64,000 nt of DNA from Amoebidium appalachense (GCA_963693365.1 CAVNZM010000017.1:6262001-6326000); one strand, 5' to 3'. Shown: positions 1-16,107, counted from the first letter of the stretch. Notes: generated by a model from the sequence alone, not told the origin. Numbers and translations: made by a program.

Positions 1-71
1 TCCCCTTCTCCCTCTCTCTCTCGCCCTTTCCCCCCCTCCCCCCCCCTCCTCTCCCCCCCCCCCCCCCCCCC

Positions 72-117
<46 letters not shown>

Positions 118-126
118 CCCCCCCCC

Positions 127-199
<73 letters not shown>

Positions 200-305
200 C
201 CTCCCCCCCCCCCCCCCCCCCCCCCCCCCCTCTCCACCTCCCTCTCCCTCTTCCTCTCTTTCTCCCCCCTCTCCCTCTCTTAATTCCTCTCCCTCCCCCC
301 TCCCA
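1..305. repeat. (CT)n / poly-C low-complexity tract
   Basis: The first 300 bases are almost pure pyrimidine on the + strand: long CT dinucleotide runs broken by C homopolymers. No gene is visible. It may be part of an intron of the kinase-like gene whose exons begin further right. Confidence 0.9.
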
Positions 306-761
306 TATTGATGGTGCTCCACATTCCCATCCGCCTGGTATGCGCCGGATCCCTCCTTTCCCTGAGTAATGGTTCTTGCGAGTCTTTTCTTTTGAGGGGG
401 GGGGGGGGGGGGGGGGTTCTGGCAAGTGTATGTGGCCTTCACCTGTTTACTTGTGCGGTTTTTTTTTTTTTTTTTTGGATCTTGCTTATGCTCCTGCCAT
501 TATCTTTGCGGTGGATATCTGCACACCAAGGCAGGTCATGCAATTATGTTACAGTCAAATGTATTTATATGATTATATGTAGATTGTGCCTAGTGGTGTA
601 GATTCAAGAAACATGGTTTCACTTCCCTTCTCCCCTCCTTGCTTCCCTGACCCTCGTCAACCCCTTACCATCTACCCCCCTCCCTCCACCCCCCCACCCC
701 CTACCCCCCTCCCCTTCCCCCCTTCTCCTCTACTGCACAGACATAAGCGCGTGCGCGCGCA

Positions 762-826
762 CACGCACACACACACACACGTACACGTACAAACACACGC
801 GTACACACACACACACACACAAACCA

Positions 827-882
<56 letters not shown>

Positions 883-974
883 GACACACATACATGTACA
901 CACACACACACGTACACGCACACGTACACACTCACCTACCCCCCCACACACACACACACGTACACGCACACACA

Positions 975-1017
<43 letters not shown>

Positions 1018-1019
1018 GT
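762..1019 (+). repeat. Complex (CA)n microsatellite ending in a splice acceptor
   Basis: CA dinucleotides with occasional GTACA interruptions run up to the CAG that precedes the first kinase exon at 1024. The repeat takes the place of an ordinary polypyrimidine tract. Confidence 0.85.
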
Positions 1020-1023
1020 ACAG

Positions 1024-5560
<4,537 letters not shown>

Positions 5561-5683
5561 TAAAAAGACATGGTTCATTGTCATCAGCAGAGCTGTCCAT
5601 TCCTCCTCTTGATTATGTGACCCTACACACTGAGCGACCAGTGAGTGTTATATATACACGTGATACGGACAAAATGGATTTAT

Positions 5684-5727
<44 letters not shown>

Positions 5728-5881
5728 CAACCGATTTATAAGCCGTTTTGGGTCTGGCTCAAACCAAAATGCTGTTTGATGCGCATCTCACCAATAAAAA
5801 AGCACAAATACCTTTCCGGTCTGACCCGACCCGTATCACCAAAAGAAACCCCCTTAACAAATCCCCCCCTTCTTTCTGCAG

Positions 5882-6539
5882 CAATTTGCAGCCTTGCTCC
5901 CTCCGTATGCAACAATGGAACGTGCAATAACGTTACCACAAACGGAACTTTGACCGGCTACACGTGCACATGTCCCCCCGGGGTAGTGGGAGCCAACTGC
6001 GAAGGATCTATCCCCGTGATTGGTGGGGTGATTGGCCAATTGTTTGTCGACATGAACAACAATGGAATGCAGGATAGCGTTACCGAGGAGCCACCCATCC
6101 CGTTCGTGACCGTGATTTTAAAAGACCCCACCGGTGCGATTGTGAGCAAGAATAAAACCACAGCCACTGGAAACTACACGTTTAAAGATGTGCCGCCCAA
6201 TAGCTACACGGTTGAAGTTTTAAAGCAGACCCTACCCAAACCCTCGAAAATGAATCTTTCCGCCTTCATCCGCGCCCAAGGTCCCACCGTACAGAAGGTC
6301 CCTAATTGGCTGAAGGAATTTTTAAAACTCAAATCTGATTCGCCATCGGGTACCAGTCAAATCGAAGACGCCATATCAGGGTTTTTGCAAGGTCTCGGGG
6401 GGGCTAGTGTTCATATTGGAAGGTGGCTGGCTGGGGGGGGGTTCAACAACAAACGACACACTTTCAGGAAACACAACCACTCAGGTGGCCGTCGTAGCCA
6501 ATCAGACGTCTGTGGCAGATTTTCAGCTCACCACTGAAA
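5882..6539 (+). CDS. EGF-like plus SdrD-B/Cna-B-like extracellular exon
   Basis: The acceptor TTTCTGCAG lies just before 5882 and a possible donor GTACAA at 6540. The exon first encodes an EGF module (CNNGTC...CTCPPGVVGANC). An SdrD-B-like beta-sandwich follows, with its hallmark GQLFVDMNNNGMQD and ATGNYTFKDVPPNSYTVEV. The domain ends as expected with VVANQTSVADFQL, but that end is in another frame. The switch falls at the G run near 6433-6441, so there is a one- or two-base indel (real or a sequencing slip). Likely a secreted or surface adhesion-type protein continuing into the EGF exon at 7368. A short candidate exon upstream (about 5591-5640, donor GTGAGT) could belong to it. N-terminus and signal peptide are not identified. 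Confidence 0.65.
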
Positions 6540-7049
6540 GTACAAACCCCCCCTCACTCCCCCCCCCCCCCCCCCCTTCTCCCTCCCCCCTCCGTCCCTC
6601 CCCCCTCCCCCCCCCCCCCCCTTCCTTCCCTCCCCATCTCCCCCCCTCCCCCCCCCCCCCCTTCCTTCCCTCCCCATCCCCCCCCCCCCCCTTCCTTCCC
6701 CTCCCCATCTCCCCCCTCCCCCCCCCCCCCCCCCCCAAAAAATAAAATAAAAAAAAAATCCATTCAACTTGCACGGTAGGTTTGCCCCGTCATTTCCATT
6801 TCATCTGTGTTGTCCTTTTTATTTGCTGTGAAGGCGGTGGATATGCGACAATAATGCGAGGCCAAATCGACACAAGCCGAACTACTAGGGTGGATGGCTC
6901 TACACTATATAAGTATTGATCATTGAATGCCATGTTTTCATTCCCACTAATGATCCCTCAAGGCGTCTCGTTTGCTTGGTTCCTATGGTTGGTTTTAAGA
7001 GTTAAGAAACATTATGATATATAATCTCCACCTTGGTTGTCGCCCTTCC

Positions 7050-7139
<90 letters not shown>

Positions 7140-7246
7140 GCCACATCGTAATATTCCCAATCTCACAGAACCATCCGCTCACCGTGACCCATCCCCCCGG
7201 CCCCTCCTCCCTACCCCCCTCCTCCCCGCCTTCCCCCTTCCCCCCA

Positions 7247-7279
<33 letters not shown>

Positions 7280-7320
7280 ACCCCCCTTCCCACCTCCCCC
7301 CTCCCCTCCCCCCCCGCCCC

Positions 7321-7367
<47 letters not shown>
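6540..7367 (+). repeat. Intron-like C-rich and (CA)n region
   Basis: Tandem TTCCTTCCCTCCCC-type C/T repeats (6560-6735), then about 300 bp of unique AT-rich DNA, a (CA)n tract (7051-7138), a C-rich block, and a second CA tract ending in CACACAG at 7367. The C blocks are on the sense strand of the flanking exons. Confidence 0.7.
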
Positions 7368-7369
<2 letters not shown>

Positions 7370-8249
7370 CCCAATGCATTCAACACCACCACTCACGGCT
7401 GCGATCCTCTTGCCACGTGTGTCTTCAACGGAACGGACGGTTATTACTGCACGTCCGCATCTGGCTATGTGGGGGCAGGCACTTTGAATAACTGCCAAGA
7501 TCTCGACGAATGTACCACGCAGGCACACACGTGTATGGCGTCCGCCAATCAACTTTGCAACAATACGATTGGTAGTTATCAGTGTGTGGAATGTTCGGCC
7601 GGGTACAGCGTCCAATCAAATGCGTGCGTCGATGGGGATGAATGTGCAAACGGTACTCACGCTTGCGCAAGTAACTCCAGCACGTGCACAAACACGGATG
7701 ATAGTTACACGTGCGCATGCCTGTCTGGCTACACGGGAGACGGACGCACGTGCGCAGACACGAACGAATGTACGTCAGGCACACACACGTGCGCTCTGTT
7801 GGAAGCACGTGCACAAACACGGGCGGCAGTTACACGTGCGCATGTGCATCCGGCTACACGGGAGACGGCCGCACGTGCACATCCCAGACTTCCTCTCTCT
7901 CCGCCGCCACCACCACCACCACCAACCCCACCTCCCAAGCCACCACCACCATTTTAGGAAACACATCGCAACCCACATCCAACCCTGGCACCCAAGTTGT
8001 AGGCGCAGCGTCAGCACCCGGAGACACAAGTTGTTTTTCAACCACAAGCGCTTTTACCGCAACAATGAAAAATGTCGGGGCCAGGGGTCCAAAATTCGCA
8101 AATGGCTCGCACTGTCTAACCTGACCAACGGCGACCAATCGGACGGCGGGTATTGCCTCTATGTGACGTCACCCACATACGGCCACATGTTATACAACTA
8201 TGATCACCCTAGAGCAAAGGGGGTCACAATAAGTTTCGACGCCGCCTCC

Positions 8250-8250
<1 letters not shown>
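7368..8250 (+). CDS. Calcium-binding EGF repeat exon(s), frame-broken
   Basis: Starts after a CACACAG acceptor. The frame encodes one divergent EGF module, then calcium-binding EGF modules with the consensus start (DLDECTT, DGDECAN, DTNECTS) and end (CLSGYTGDGRTC). Near 7795 the frame shifts. A fourth module then reads GSTCTNTGGSYTCACASGY, followed by a Thr/Ser-rich stalk (8-fold TTT/TNPTSQATTT). After about 8110 another shift leads to DGGYCLYVTSP. These breaks mean either a decaying gene or indels in the assembly. Known role of the family: extracellular calcium-dependent protein-protein contacts. Probably the same gene as the exon at 5882. Confidence 0.65.
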
Positions 8251-8317
<67 letters not shown>

Positions 8318-8616
8318 AACAAACACAGCTCTCCCCCACGGCGGGCACCAAGGGAGAGAACGGGCTTGGCTGGTTAGTGTTCCCCATGTCTATGAGGCTC
8401 TCTCTCCTCCCCCCCTCCCCTCCCTCTCCCCTCCCCCCTCCCCCCCCCATCCCCCCTCCCCCCTTCCCCCCTCCCCCCCACCGATCCGGCCCCCGCCCCC
8501 CCAAACAAAAAGAAGAGGGTGAAGAAGAAGAAGAAGAAAAGAAAAAGAAAAGAGGGAAAGCGGAAAACCCACCCGGTAGTGCACAAGCACACCCACACAT
8601 TCATCCACTAAAACTA

Positions 8617-8697
<81 letters not shown>

Positions 8698-8848
8698 GTG
8701 TATATCATGGATGATCTATGTATGTATAATGAACCTCCCGTTTTTATCCAAAGAAGGTCTGTAATGGGTCTGAAGGGCCCAGCCACATCGGCTGAGTCAA
8801 CTTGCTCCGAGGAGTAATGATCCCGAAAAAAGAAAAAAAAAGATCCCA
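8251..8848. repeat. (CA)n, C-rich and A/G-rich simple repeats
   Basis: CA arrays at about 8253-8311 and 8620-8695 flank a C-rich and AAGAAG-rich block. Any further exon of the EGF gene here is not visible. Confidence 0.75.
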
Positions 8849-8849
8849 A

Positions 8850-9170
8850 TTTTGTTCGATTTATTCCTATTTATTCCGATTTATTCCGTAAAAAAATAGG
8901 AATTATTCTGTTAAAAGCAGAATTATTCTTCCTTGAAAGCAGAATTATTCTGCTGTCGAAGGCAGGATAATTCTGCGTTTTGCAAAATAATTCTGGTAAA
9001 AGCAGATTGATTAGGCTGCTCAAAGCAGGAAAATTCTGCCTTTGCATAATAATTCTGGTTTCTGCAGCAGAGTGCTGCTCTTGCAGAAAAAATTCGGTTT
9101 TTGCAGAATAATCCTGCTTTTTTACAGAATAATCCCGCTTTTTGCAGAATAATTCTGCTTTTTGCAGATG
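8850..9170. repeat. Degenerate array of GCAGAATAATTCTGC palindromes
   Basis: About ten imperfect copies of a 15-bp near-palindrome (GCAGAATTATTCTGC and variants) are spaced about 20-35 bp apart with TTTTTGCAG or AAAGCAG linkers. No open protein is implied. Single-stranded copies could fold as consecutive hairpins. Confidence 0.75.
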
Positions 9171-9179
9171 TGGCTGGGT

Positions 9180-9391
9180 CGTGTCTAAGACCGAGAGGTA
9201 TAGAGGACAAAAGGGAGGGGAGACTCTGAAGCCGTCCCCTCTCCCCCCCCCCCCCCCCCCCCCCCCCCCCCGCCCCCCCGGGGGGGGGGGGGGAGGGGGG
9301 GGGAGGGGGGGGGGGGGAGGGGAGGGGGAGGGGGTAAGGGGGGCCCCGAGGCTGGGAAAAGAAGGGAGCCAAAGGAGAAAAAAAAAAGAAA

Positions 9392-9423
<32 letters not shown>

Positions 9424-9643
9424 TGGATACCGTTGCATGTGTGGGTGGGCCCGGTGGTGAATTTGTGCTTGTGCAACGTCAGTAACCTTTTCCTAAACTT
9501 TATTGACGTTCACAGTACGCTCACAATGATTCAATTTTCAGGGCAACACTGGTTGGCAGCTGCAGCCCGGGGGTGGCACCCATACACACTAAGTCTCCAG
9601 CGCCTTGTTAGTATTTATAATGTACATACGAAGCCTTTTGTAT

Positions 9644-9708
<65 letters not shown>

Positions 9709-9814
9709 GTTTTGGCAAACGAGTCGATCCGGTTTGCTATAGCTATAGTGTTGATTAGAAAAAACTGTGCAACCCGTGGGAGGGCACCTGGGGGGCAAAG
9801 GGGCGGTGCGCGTG

Positions 9815-9871
<57 letters not shown>

Positions 9872-10471
9872 GGGGGGGGGGGGGTTAACGCTGCCATTGC
9901 ATGATGCAGCGTGGTGGGTGTGTGGGTTGGGGAGGAAGAGTGACTCTTGGATGTGTGAAATTTGAAGGTTGGCATGCCACAACAGAGTAAAACTCCGCAT
10001 GTTTGTCCGGCTTGCCACGCTTGTACTAATATTTACATGTACGTGGTAGGACCGGTCTACTCAGGGGTACTAGGTGGGCATGAAGTTTTTTATTTTCGGG
10101 TTTGGCTCAACCGATGGATGATTCGGAGGTGTAAGTAAATGTATGCCACTTTGGCGGCTATAGTATCATAGGGGGCAAGAGAACTTCTGAGACACTAACA
10201 GTGTATACCGAATAAAACACATCACACATACATTCACATACATACATACATGTTATACCTGGTATACCATGTTATACATCATACATGCATGTTATACCTG
10301 AACACGTCTACTACTCACACACTACCGGGGTGGCCGTGACACCCCGGGCCCAAAAAAACCCCAGAAAAACACAAACAAACAAACCAAAAAAAAAAAAGGA
10401 AAAAAAAAAAAAAAAGCAGCAAACAAACATTTCAACTCTCGGACACCGTGATGTTGTCACACCGTTAGTTC

Positions 10472-10503
<32 letters not shown>

Positions 10504-10550
10504 CTAAGCATAGGGCCTGGAAGCCCTTTATTTCTAATACTAAGCAAAGA
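9180..10550. other. Gene-free region with an orphan copy of the dirigent 3'-flank repeat
   Basis: 9180-9560 repeats the order seen at 10850-11200 and 21160-21620: GAGGTATAGA, poly-G, a GAGGC-TGGGAA-AGAAGGGA-CCAA block, poly-G, then GTTGCATGTGTGGGTGGG. No dirigent exon follows. The rest holds poly-C, poly-T, poly-G and poly-A runs (9645-9708, 9820-9885, 10386-10500). Confidence 0.6.
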
Positions 10551-11076
10551 TTCGTACAGTCAGGTTTCCGGTGTGCAGCGGAAAAGAAAGCAACAAAATC
10601 TTGCCTGCACTGTACGGAGCCAGCGACTGTCAAAACCTCCATGTACCACGCGCAAGGGGTTGGGAGGGCGGGCGGGCAGGGGGGGGGGGGGGGGGGGGGG
10701 GGGGGGGTCAATCTAGGATTGTGGTGGGCTAGGGGTTGCAGAATTAGCAAACAGCCTAAGGGCGAATATCCACAAAATCTTATTTCGGCCTATGCATGTT
10801 AAAAAGGGCCTGGGGTCAAGATGTTTGCCTATGGGTCTGTGGGCCGACGAGGTATAGAAGGGCAAAAGCGTGGGGGAAGAGCGGATGGGTGGGTGGGCAG
10901 GGGTTTTTGTTTCTTCTTCTTCCTCTTTCTCTTTTTTCTTTCTTCCTCTTCTTTTTTTTTTTTTGGAGGGGGGGGAAGGGGGGGGGGGGGGGGGGGGGGG
11001 GAGGGAGGGGGGGGGGGGGGGGGGCTCCGAGGCCTGGGAAGAAGGGAACCAACCCGACGTGGTGGTGGTGGGGTGG

Positions 11077-11110
<34 letters not shown>

Positions 11111-11267
11111 GATGAGAAGATGCTTGCGACTGTTGCATGTGTGGGTGGGTGATGAATGTGTGCCTGTGTAACAATGTACAGGGCATTGCAGGCCAGCAAA
11201 TTTTAAGGCTGCAGTCAATGGCAAACACACACATCTTTTGTTGTGACATATTGTAATGTACAAAGCC

Positions 11268-11273
11268 TTTATT
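11268..11273 (-). terminator. Polyadenylation signal of dirigent copy 1
   Basis: AATAAA in GAAATAAAGGCTTTGTACA on the minus strand. The block AATAAA(G/A)GCTTTGTA is conserved downstream of all four paralogs. Confidence 0.75.
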
Positions 11274-11587
11274 TCGTTCTTTTGCAAGCCCTTTGAAATT
11301 TCGTTCTTTCTCTAGCCCTTTGAAACACATCACGTGACACTTTCAACCAAAAAGTGTCGCACCGTGGCACAAAATCTTCCACATGAAAAGGTACATTGGC
11401 AAATTCACCGTACGTGCACGGCATAAAGCCTGCACATGCATGCCTTTCACTTCTACATACAGTCAACGTGTCACCAATAAATTTCTCATCCGATTTTCAC
11501 TGCAGCGATTCACAGCAGATTTTCAAACTAATCCCCGGCCTTGTTCGCCAACAAACCAGCATCTCTCCACCCCCACACCTCTTCACT

Positions 11588-12658
11588 TCAGTTGTCCTCC
11601 CCCTCGCCCATGCCATACTTATGCCCACCGTGCCCATACTTGGGGGTGCAAGAAGTGAACTCGATCTCATGCGCCACCTTAGCCCCAGCCACAACAGGCG
11701 TCACATTATCGACTCCCTTAGCCCCAAAATAGTGCCCGGTGCCTCCTGTGACGGCGAGGGGATAGCTGGAGCCCGTCTTGACGTCAAACGTGGGACCTTC
11801 GAGACTAATGGTGCCGATGACCTTCTCGCCCTTCATGAAGCGGAAGGTGTAGGAGCAGTAGTAAATGCCCTTAGAGTAGTCGAACACACCGCACGTACCG
11901 TAGATGTCGCCCAGCTGTGTACATGTTCAAAATGGGAGGGCGTTAAACGTAGTTAGGAACCTATGCATGTTTTAATAATACACGGTTCGTGCTCAACATG
12001 TTTTCAAATTGGTTAGTTGCATGGTAAGTGGACAGTGGGTGAGTGGTCTGGTTGGAATCTTTCTTCCTCTAGCTAGTAGCTAGAAGTTCATCCCCTAAAT
12101 CCAATCTGTGTAAGGATATGGAAAAGTTAAGTAAGGACCGGGGGGAGGGGGGGGGGGGGGGGGGGAGGGCTCGAGTGAGTGGGGAGATCTCGAGACCTTC
12201 ACATTTAATTTAATAGTAAGCAGAGGGGGGGGGGGGGGGGGGGGGAGGGGAGGAGGATCTTTTGTTGCCGCAGTGCAGTTAACGTTAGGTACGTGGGAAG
12301 GGGAGGCAGAGAGAGATTCGCCAAATGTGACCTGGCCAATTGCAAAGAGAGAAATACCCACCTGCTTGCCCTTCTTGCCGTGCTTGTAGTCATACATCTG
12401 GTCGCGGAACAAGAAAAACGATCCATTTGATGTGAGATCCATGGAAGGGTGCACCACTTCCTTGCCAAACACGTCCAGCACCGACACCTTCTGTGTAGCG
12501 CACACCTTAGCCCCGTGGTGCCCGTGACCCATGCCGCCATCGTACACGTCGGAGGGTTTGGGCGCAGGGCCCTCGCCATGGTCGGCATAGTGAGGCTGCA
12601 CAGAGGTCGCGTAGGCACCAGCAGCCAAGAGGGCGGACACAGCAAGAGACAGCATCAT
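11588..12658 (-). CDS. Secreted dirigent/AOC-barrel-like protein, copy 1 (intact)
   Basis: Two exons on the minus strand: 12658-12362 (99 codons, donor GTGGGT) and 11914-11588 (108 codons plus TGA). The 447-bp intron is phase 0 with poly-C on the sense strand. The 207-aa product starts MMLSLAVSALLAAGAYA, a clear signal peptide. A Gly/His-rich linker (GGMGHGHHG) and a beta-rich domain follow, with the motif AVTGGTGHYFGAKG typical of dirigent and allene-oxide-cyclase-barrel proteins. The C-terminus is Lys/His/Gly-rich and ends EGEDN. Family knowledge: small secreted beta-barrels that bind hydrophobic ligands or guide couplings; the substrate here is unknown. Two adjacent ATGs are possible starts. 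The TATA box lies 102 bp upstream and AATAAA about 315 bp past the stop. Confidence 0.85.
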
Positions 12659-12759
12659 GTTTGATGGTGGACGTGGGCGGAAGGGGGGAGAAGGTTGAGG
12701 TGACTGCAGGGGTGGAAGTGTAAGTTGCTGTGTGGAAGAAATGGTACATGTGTCCTGCG

Positions 12760-12767
12760 TATTTATA
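12760..12767 (-). promoter_or_regulatory. TATA box of dirigent copy 1
   Basis: TATAAATA in the context TTCTATAAATACGCAG. The same context occurs before copies 2 and 3, and in variant form before copy 4, always 93-103 bp upstream of the ATG. Confidence 0.8.
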
Positions 12768-13322
12768 GAAGAAAGAAATCACACAGCGTGCATGACATCA
12801 TCGTAAATGAGGTCACTTTCACACGATAGACAGGACCAGATAGGACTATTAGCTATCGCATCGTGGCAGGCAAAACAAAAGCACATAAATACATACATGT
12901 GTGTGAAAATGCATAATATGCATACTGTATATGGACATATACATATATATGCCGTCGTTAATGTAAACACATATATGTGAAATAGACAGCGGCGTGATTG
13001 TAACTCGGTAAATGTCGATCATGCAAAGCTCACATACAGAGTGCCACGGTTTTCTTTGTTTTCTTTTCTTTGACGGATAATGCTGTATAATACCGCATGG
13101 AATAATCAGTCGATGCAGGGTATATATATACATATCTGTACACGCCAGTGAAGCAGAACAAATTTAAACAGCTCTGATTGCTAGTATCTTCTTAATTTTT
13201 CATATGTATGTATGAGCTTTCAAGTTGCAATTTTTTACATCCTGTCCGGATCTGCCGTAACGCAAACCAAGCTCTAGAATCCAGATCTGAGCGCATACAG
13301 CTCAATGACTGAGGAGTCAGTG

Positions 13323-13517
13323 AAAATCTCCTGGGATCCAACCACTAATCGTTTAGGGTAAACTTCGCAAGATCCACTAATCAAAAACCTGTTTCTATCT
13401 TTTTCAGGGTTTGGAATTCCAAGATGCGACAACACAAAGATCTCAAAAATGGGCATTTGATTGGACGATCTAGCGATGTTAACCCTAAGCGGTTAGCGAT
13501 TGGATCCCAGGAGATTT
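13323..13517. repeat. Foldback/MITE-like element in the divergent promoter region (unit A)
   Basis: About 58-bp arms at 13323-13380 and 13458-13517 are inverted copies of each other (AAATCTCCTGGGATCCAA...TTTAGGGT...CGC...GATC), separated by about 80 bp. The unit B equivalent has the same arms at 23911 and 24681 but a much larger centre. Confidence 0.7.
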
Positions 13518-14035
13518 GCAATAAAACGCAGATAAGCACATGCGCTGCATACTACGTGGCGAAACTATGATACACCACAGTGCTACATAACAATCAGCAT
13601 CTGTGTTCGTTGCCTTCACTTTCACACTGCATATGTATACATCCTTCGGATTCGTCAAGTTCTCAAGAAGGACTCGTACACATGCACATGCACTGTCCGC
13701 GAGCGCGAACTCAGACGTGATGAGACATGTACACATATGGACTAAAATTAGCTGCACATGGTCATAAGATGGGTTTGCACAACTGCCAGACGCTTTTTGT
13801 CAAATGGTGAAGTGACCGCATATAAGTTTTACACTATGTATTGTAAAATTTAATGCAGAAATGTCACAGAACATTGGCGTGACAGCGACAGCAGTGCATG
13901 ACACTCATACAAGTTGTGTTCGTTGTTTTGGGTTGCACACTTGTCAACTCACGATCGGGTTGCTATGTAATATTGGTTACTTGATGACCGCACCTCCACT
14001 GCTGTCATGACATGCACGTTGTTATTTCTCTCTTC

Positions 14036-14043
14036 TATAAATA
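14036..14043 (+). promoter_or_regulatory. TATA box of dirigent copy 2
   Basis: TATAAATA in TTCTATAAATACGCAG, 93 bp before the ATG at 14136. It faces away from the TATA box of copy 1 across a 1.48-kb shared upstream region. Confidence 0.75.
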
Positions 14044-14135
14044 CGCAGAAAACCACCCTTTCTGCCACACCACAAGCCTGCCACTCTCAGTCACCTCAAC
14101 CTTCTCCCCTCTTCCACCTACGTCCACCATCAAAC

Positions 14136-14648
14136 ATGATGCTGTCTCTTGCTCTGTCCGCCCTGTTGGCCGCTGGCACCTACGCGACCTCTGTGCAGCC
14201 TCACTATGCCGACCATGGACATGGCGTGGGCCCTGCGCCCAAACCCTCCGATATGTACGATGGCGGCTAAGGGGCTAAGGTGTGCGCTACACAGCGCCTG
14301 TCTTTGCTTGAGGTGTCGGGCATGAACGTGGTGCACCCTTCCATGGACCCCACGACAAACGGCACGTTCTACCTGTACCGCGACCTCTACATGCACGGCA
14401 AGCAGGGCAAGCAGGTGGGGTTCTCTCTCTTTCCAAATTGGGCGTGCACCCACTATCCGGTCGTCGAGGGTCTCCCCCTCCCCTCCTCACACACCTACCA
14501 GCACTAGCATCACCCCGGGCCACTTCCCCCGCCTCCCCCCCTCCCCCCCCCCCCCCCTCCCCCCGCCCCCCATCGACCCGCATAAAAGCCACCTTTTCTT
14601 ACCCGGGCCTGCCTCTGGCACCTAGCACCGCAAGAGAACTGGAATAAG

Positions 14649-14681
<33 letters not shown>

Positions 14682-15861
14682 AGGCCTCCCCCCCCAACAC
14701 ACACACACACACACACACACCCATCGATAACCATATTGATATGGTATCATATAGTATTCATTTGGCCAACCTGGCGACCGCATCGTTTTTTTCAATGCCG
14801 TTGCCACATTGCCTGTGAACCCACAAGAAAAAACACAGCCCGGTACAGGTAGAAATAAATAGTCGAAGAAGGAAATATTCCGAACCCCATGTCCTCCCCA
14901 CCCACACTAACATGTACAACACCAGCACGGCAATTTCTGCTACGTCTGACTTGCCTTTCTACAGTATAGACCCATGAAGAAGGATGAAATCATTTCATAG
15001 TGACAAGGTAAATAAGCAAATTAAACAACATATCCGTGCACAATGCACAGATTCTAAACTAACGAGTAAACAGCGTAAACCCCATTCTAACCTCCATCTG
15101 AAAACTTCCATTTCCAAATCAGGTGGGTGACATTTACGGAACGTGCGGTGTGCTCTCCTGCGCCCAGGGTCCTGGTGCCATCAAGTACTATTGCAGCTTT
15201 ACCATCCGCATCATGAAGGGTGAGAAAGTAATCGGTACACTGAGTCTTCAGGGCCCCACGTTTGACATCAAGGAAGGCTCCAGCTACCCCTACACGGTCA
15301 CCGGCGGCACCGGACGCTATTTTGGCGCCAAGGGAACAGATGTGTCGACACTGTTGGAATATTTCAGTGGGGCAGAGACAGCTGTTCCGATCCTGTCCTC
15401 TTTTGTGTGTGGAAGTGGTGTGACTAGCCTGCCAGACATATCGCCATAGTGTTGGCAGCTAGAACGTTTGGTCATCACGCAGTAATCTTGGTCATAGCGA
15501 TGGTCTTTACTTGCAGCGAAGCGGGCGGCGGCGACGACGACAATCTGGACTGACACAGTCCAGAGATTGTATACTATGATTGGAATGCAAAGTCATCCCA
15601 ACAGAGATCCAATCACATATCAGCCGAGATCCCTATATGACTTAGAACCAATCATATCGCCTCTTATACGCTACCATCATCCCATAGTCATCACGATCAC
15701 GATAGCGAGTGAGATGGGTTGACATATGCGATTGCATATTCTGACAGACAGACATCGTGCGCGGTGAGAAGTGGAGCCATGAGAGCGAGTTCACTTCTTG
15801 CACCCCCAAGTATGAGCACGGTGGTTATGAGTATGGCATGGAGGAGGGAGAGGACAACTGA
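14136..15861 (+). pseudogene. Dirigent/AOC-barrel-like copy 2, broken
   Basis: Exon 1 (14136-14414) begins MMLSLALSALLAAGTYA but has an in-frame TAA at 14268. It replaces the Met-Gly-His-Gly-His-His stretch, after which the frame continues as GAKVCATQ. Exon 2 starts at 15123 (acceptor AAATCAG) and reads VGDIYGTCGVLS...TVTGGTGRYFGAKG. It is then split after 15351 by an insertion of about 400 bp (15352-15750) and resumes to the aligned TGA at 15859-15861. Intron and acceptor positions match copy 1. The sequence groups with copy 4 (FYLYRDL, TLSLQGPTFDIK), not with its neighbour copy 1. A truncated protein could still be made; function is doubtful. Confidence 0.8.
15352..15750. mobile_element. 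Probable solo LTR-like insertion in dirigent copy 2
   Basis: The insert starts TGTTGGAATAT and ends ATATTCTGACA(GACA), imperfect inverted TG...CA termini. Flanks GACAC and GACA(T/G) suggest a 4-5 bp target duplication, imperfect. Paralog copy 4 runs straight through this point. No coding potential. Confidence 0.5.
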
Positions 15862-16101
15862 AGAGGTGTGGAGGTGTGAGTGATACTGTGTTGGCAAACA
15901 CGGCCGGGGATTGGTTTCTGCAGTGATTTATTAGAGACCTTGAATAGGATTATACTTGTTAGAGTTGGAGAAATGGAAGGCAGGCCTTGGTGCCGACGTG
16001 CACGGTGACAAAGTGTGCCAATGTACTTCTTGTAAGTGGAACTTTTGTGCCACAGGTTTACAAACGTTAACCCGCTTTGGGTTGTAAGAGTCCGCAAAAG
16101 A

Positions 16102-16107
16102 AATAAA
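16102..16107 (+). terminator. Polyadenylation signal of dirigent copy 2
   Basis: AATAAA in AAATAAAAGCTTTGTACA, matching the block after the other three copies. Confidence 0.7.

Noticed and set aside
308-375. Possible upstream kinase exon with a GSLLSL motif
   Set aside because: No AG acceptor is near and the candidate donors do not give the phase of the exon at 1024; kept only as a remark.
672-1011. Long frames rich in CVCVCV or HTHTHT in and around CA/TG tracts (many places)
   Set aside because: They are translations of dinucleotide repeats; both strands and all frames stay open by composition. No initiation context or domain.
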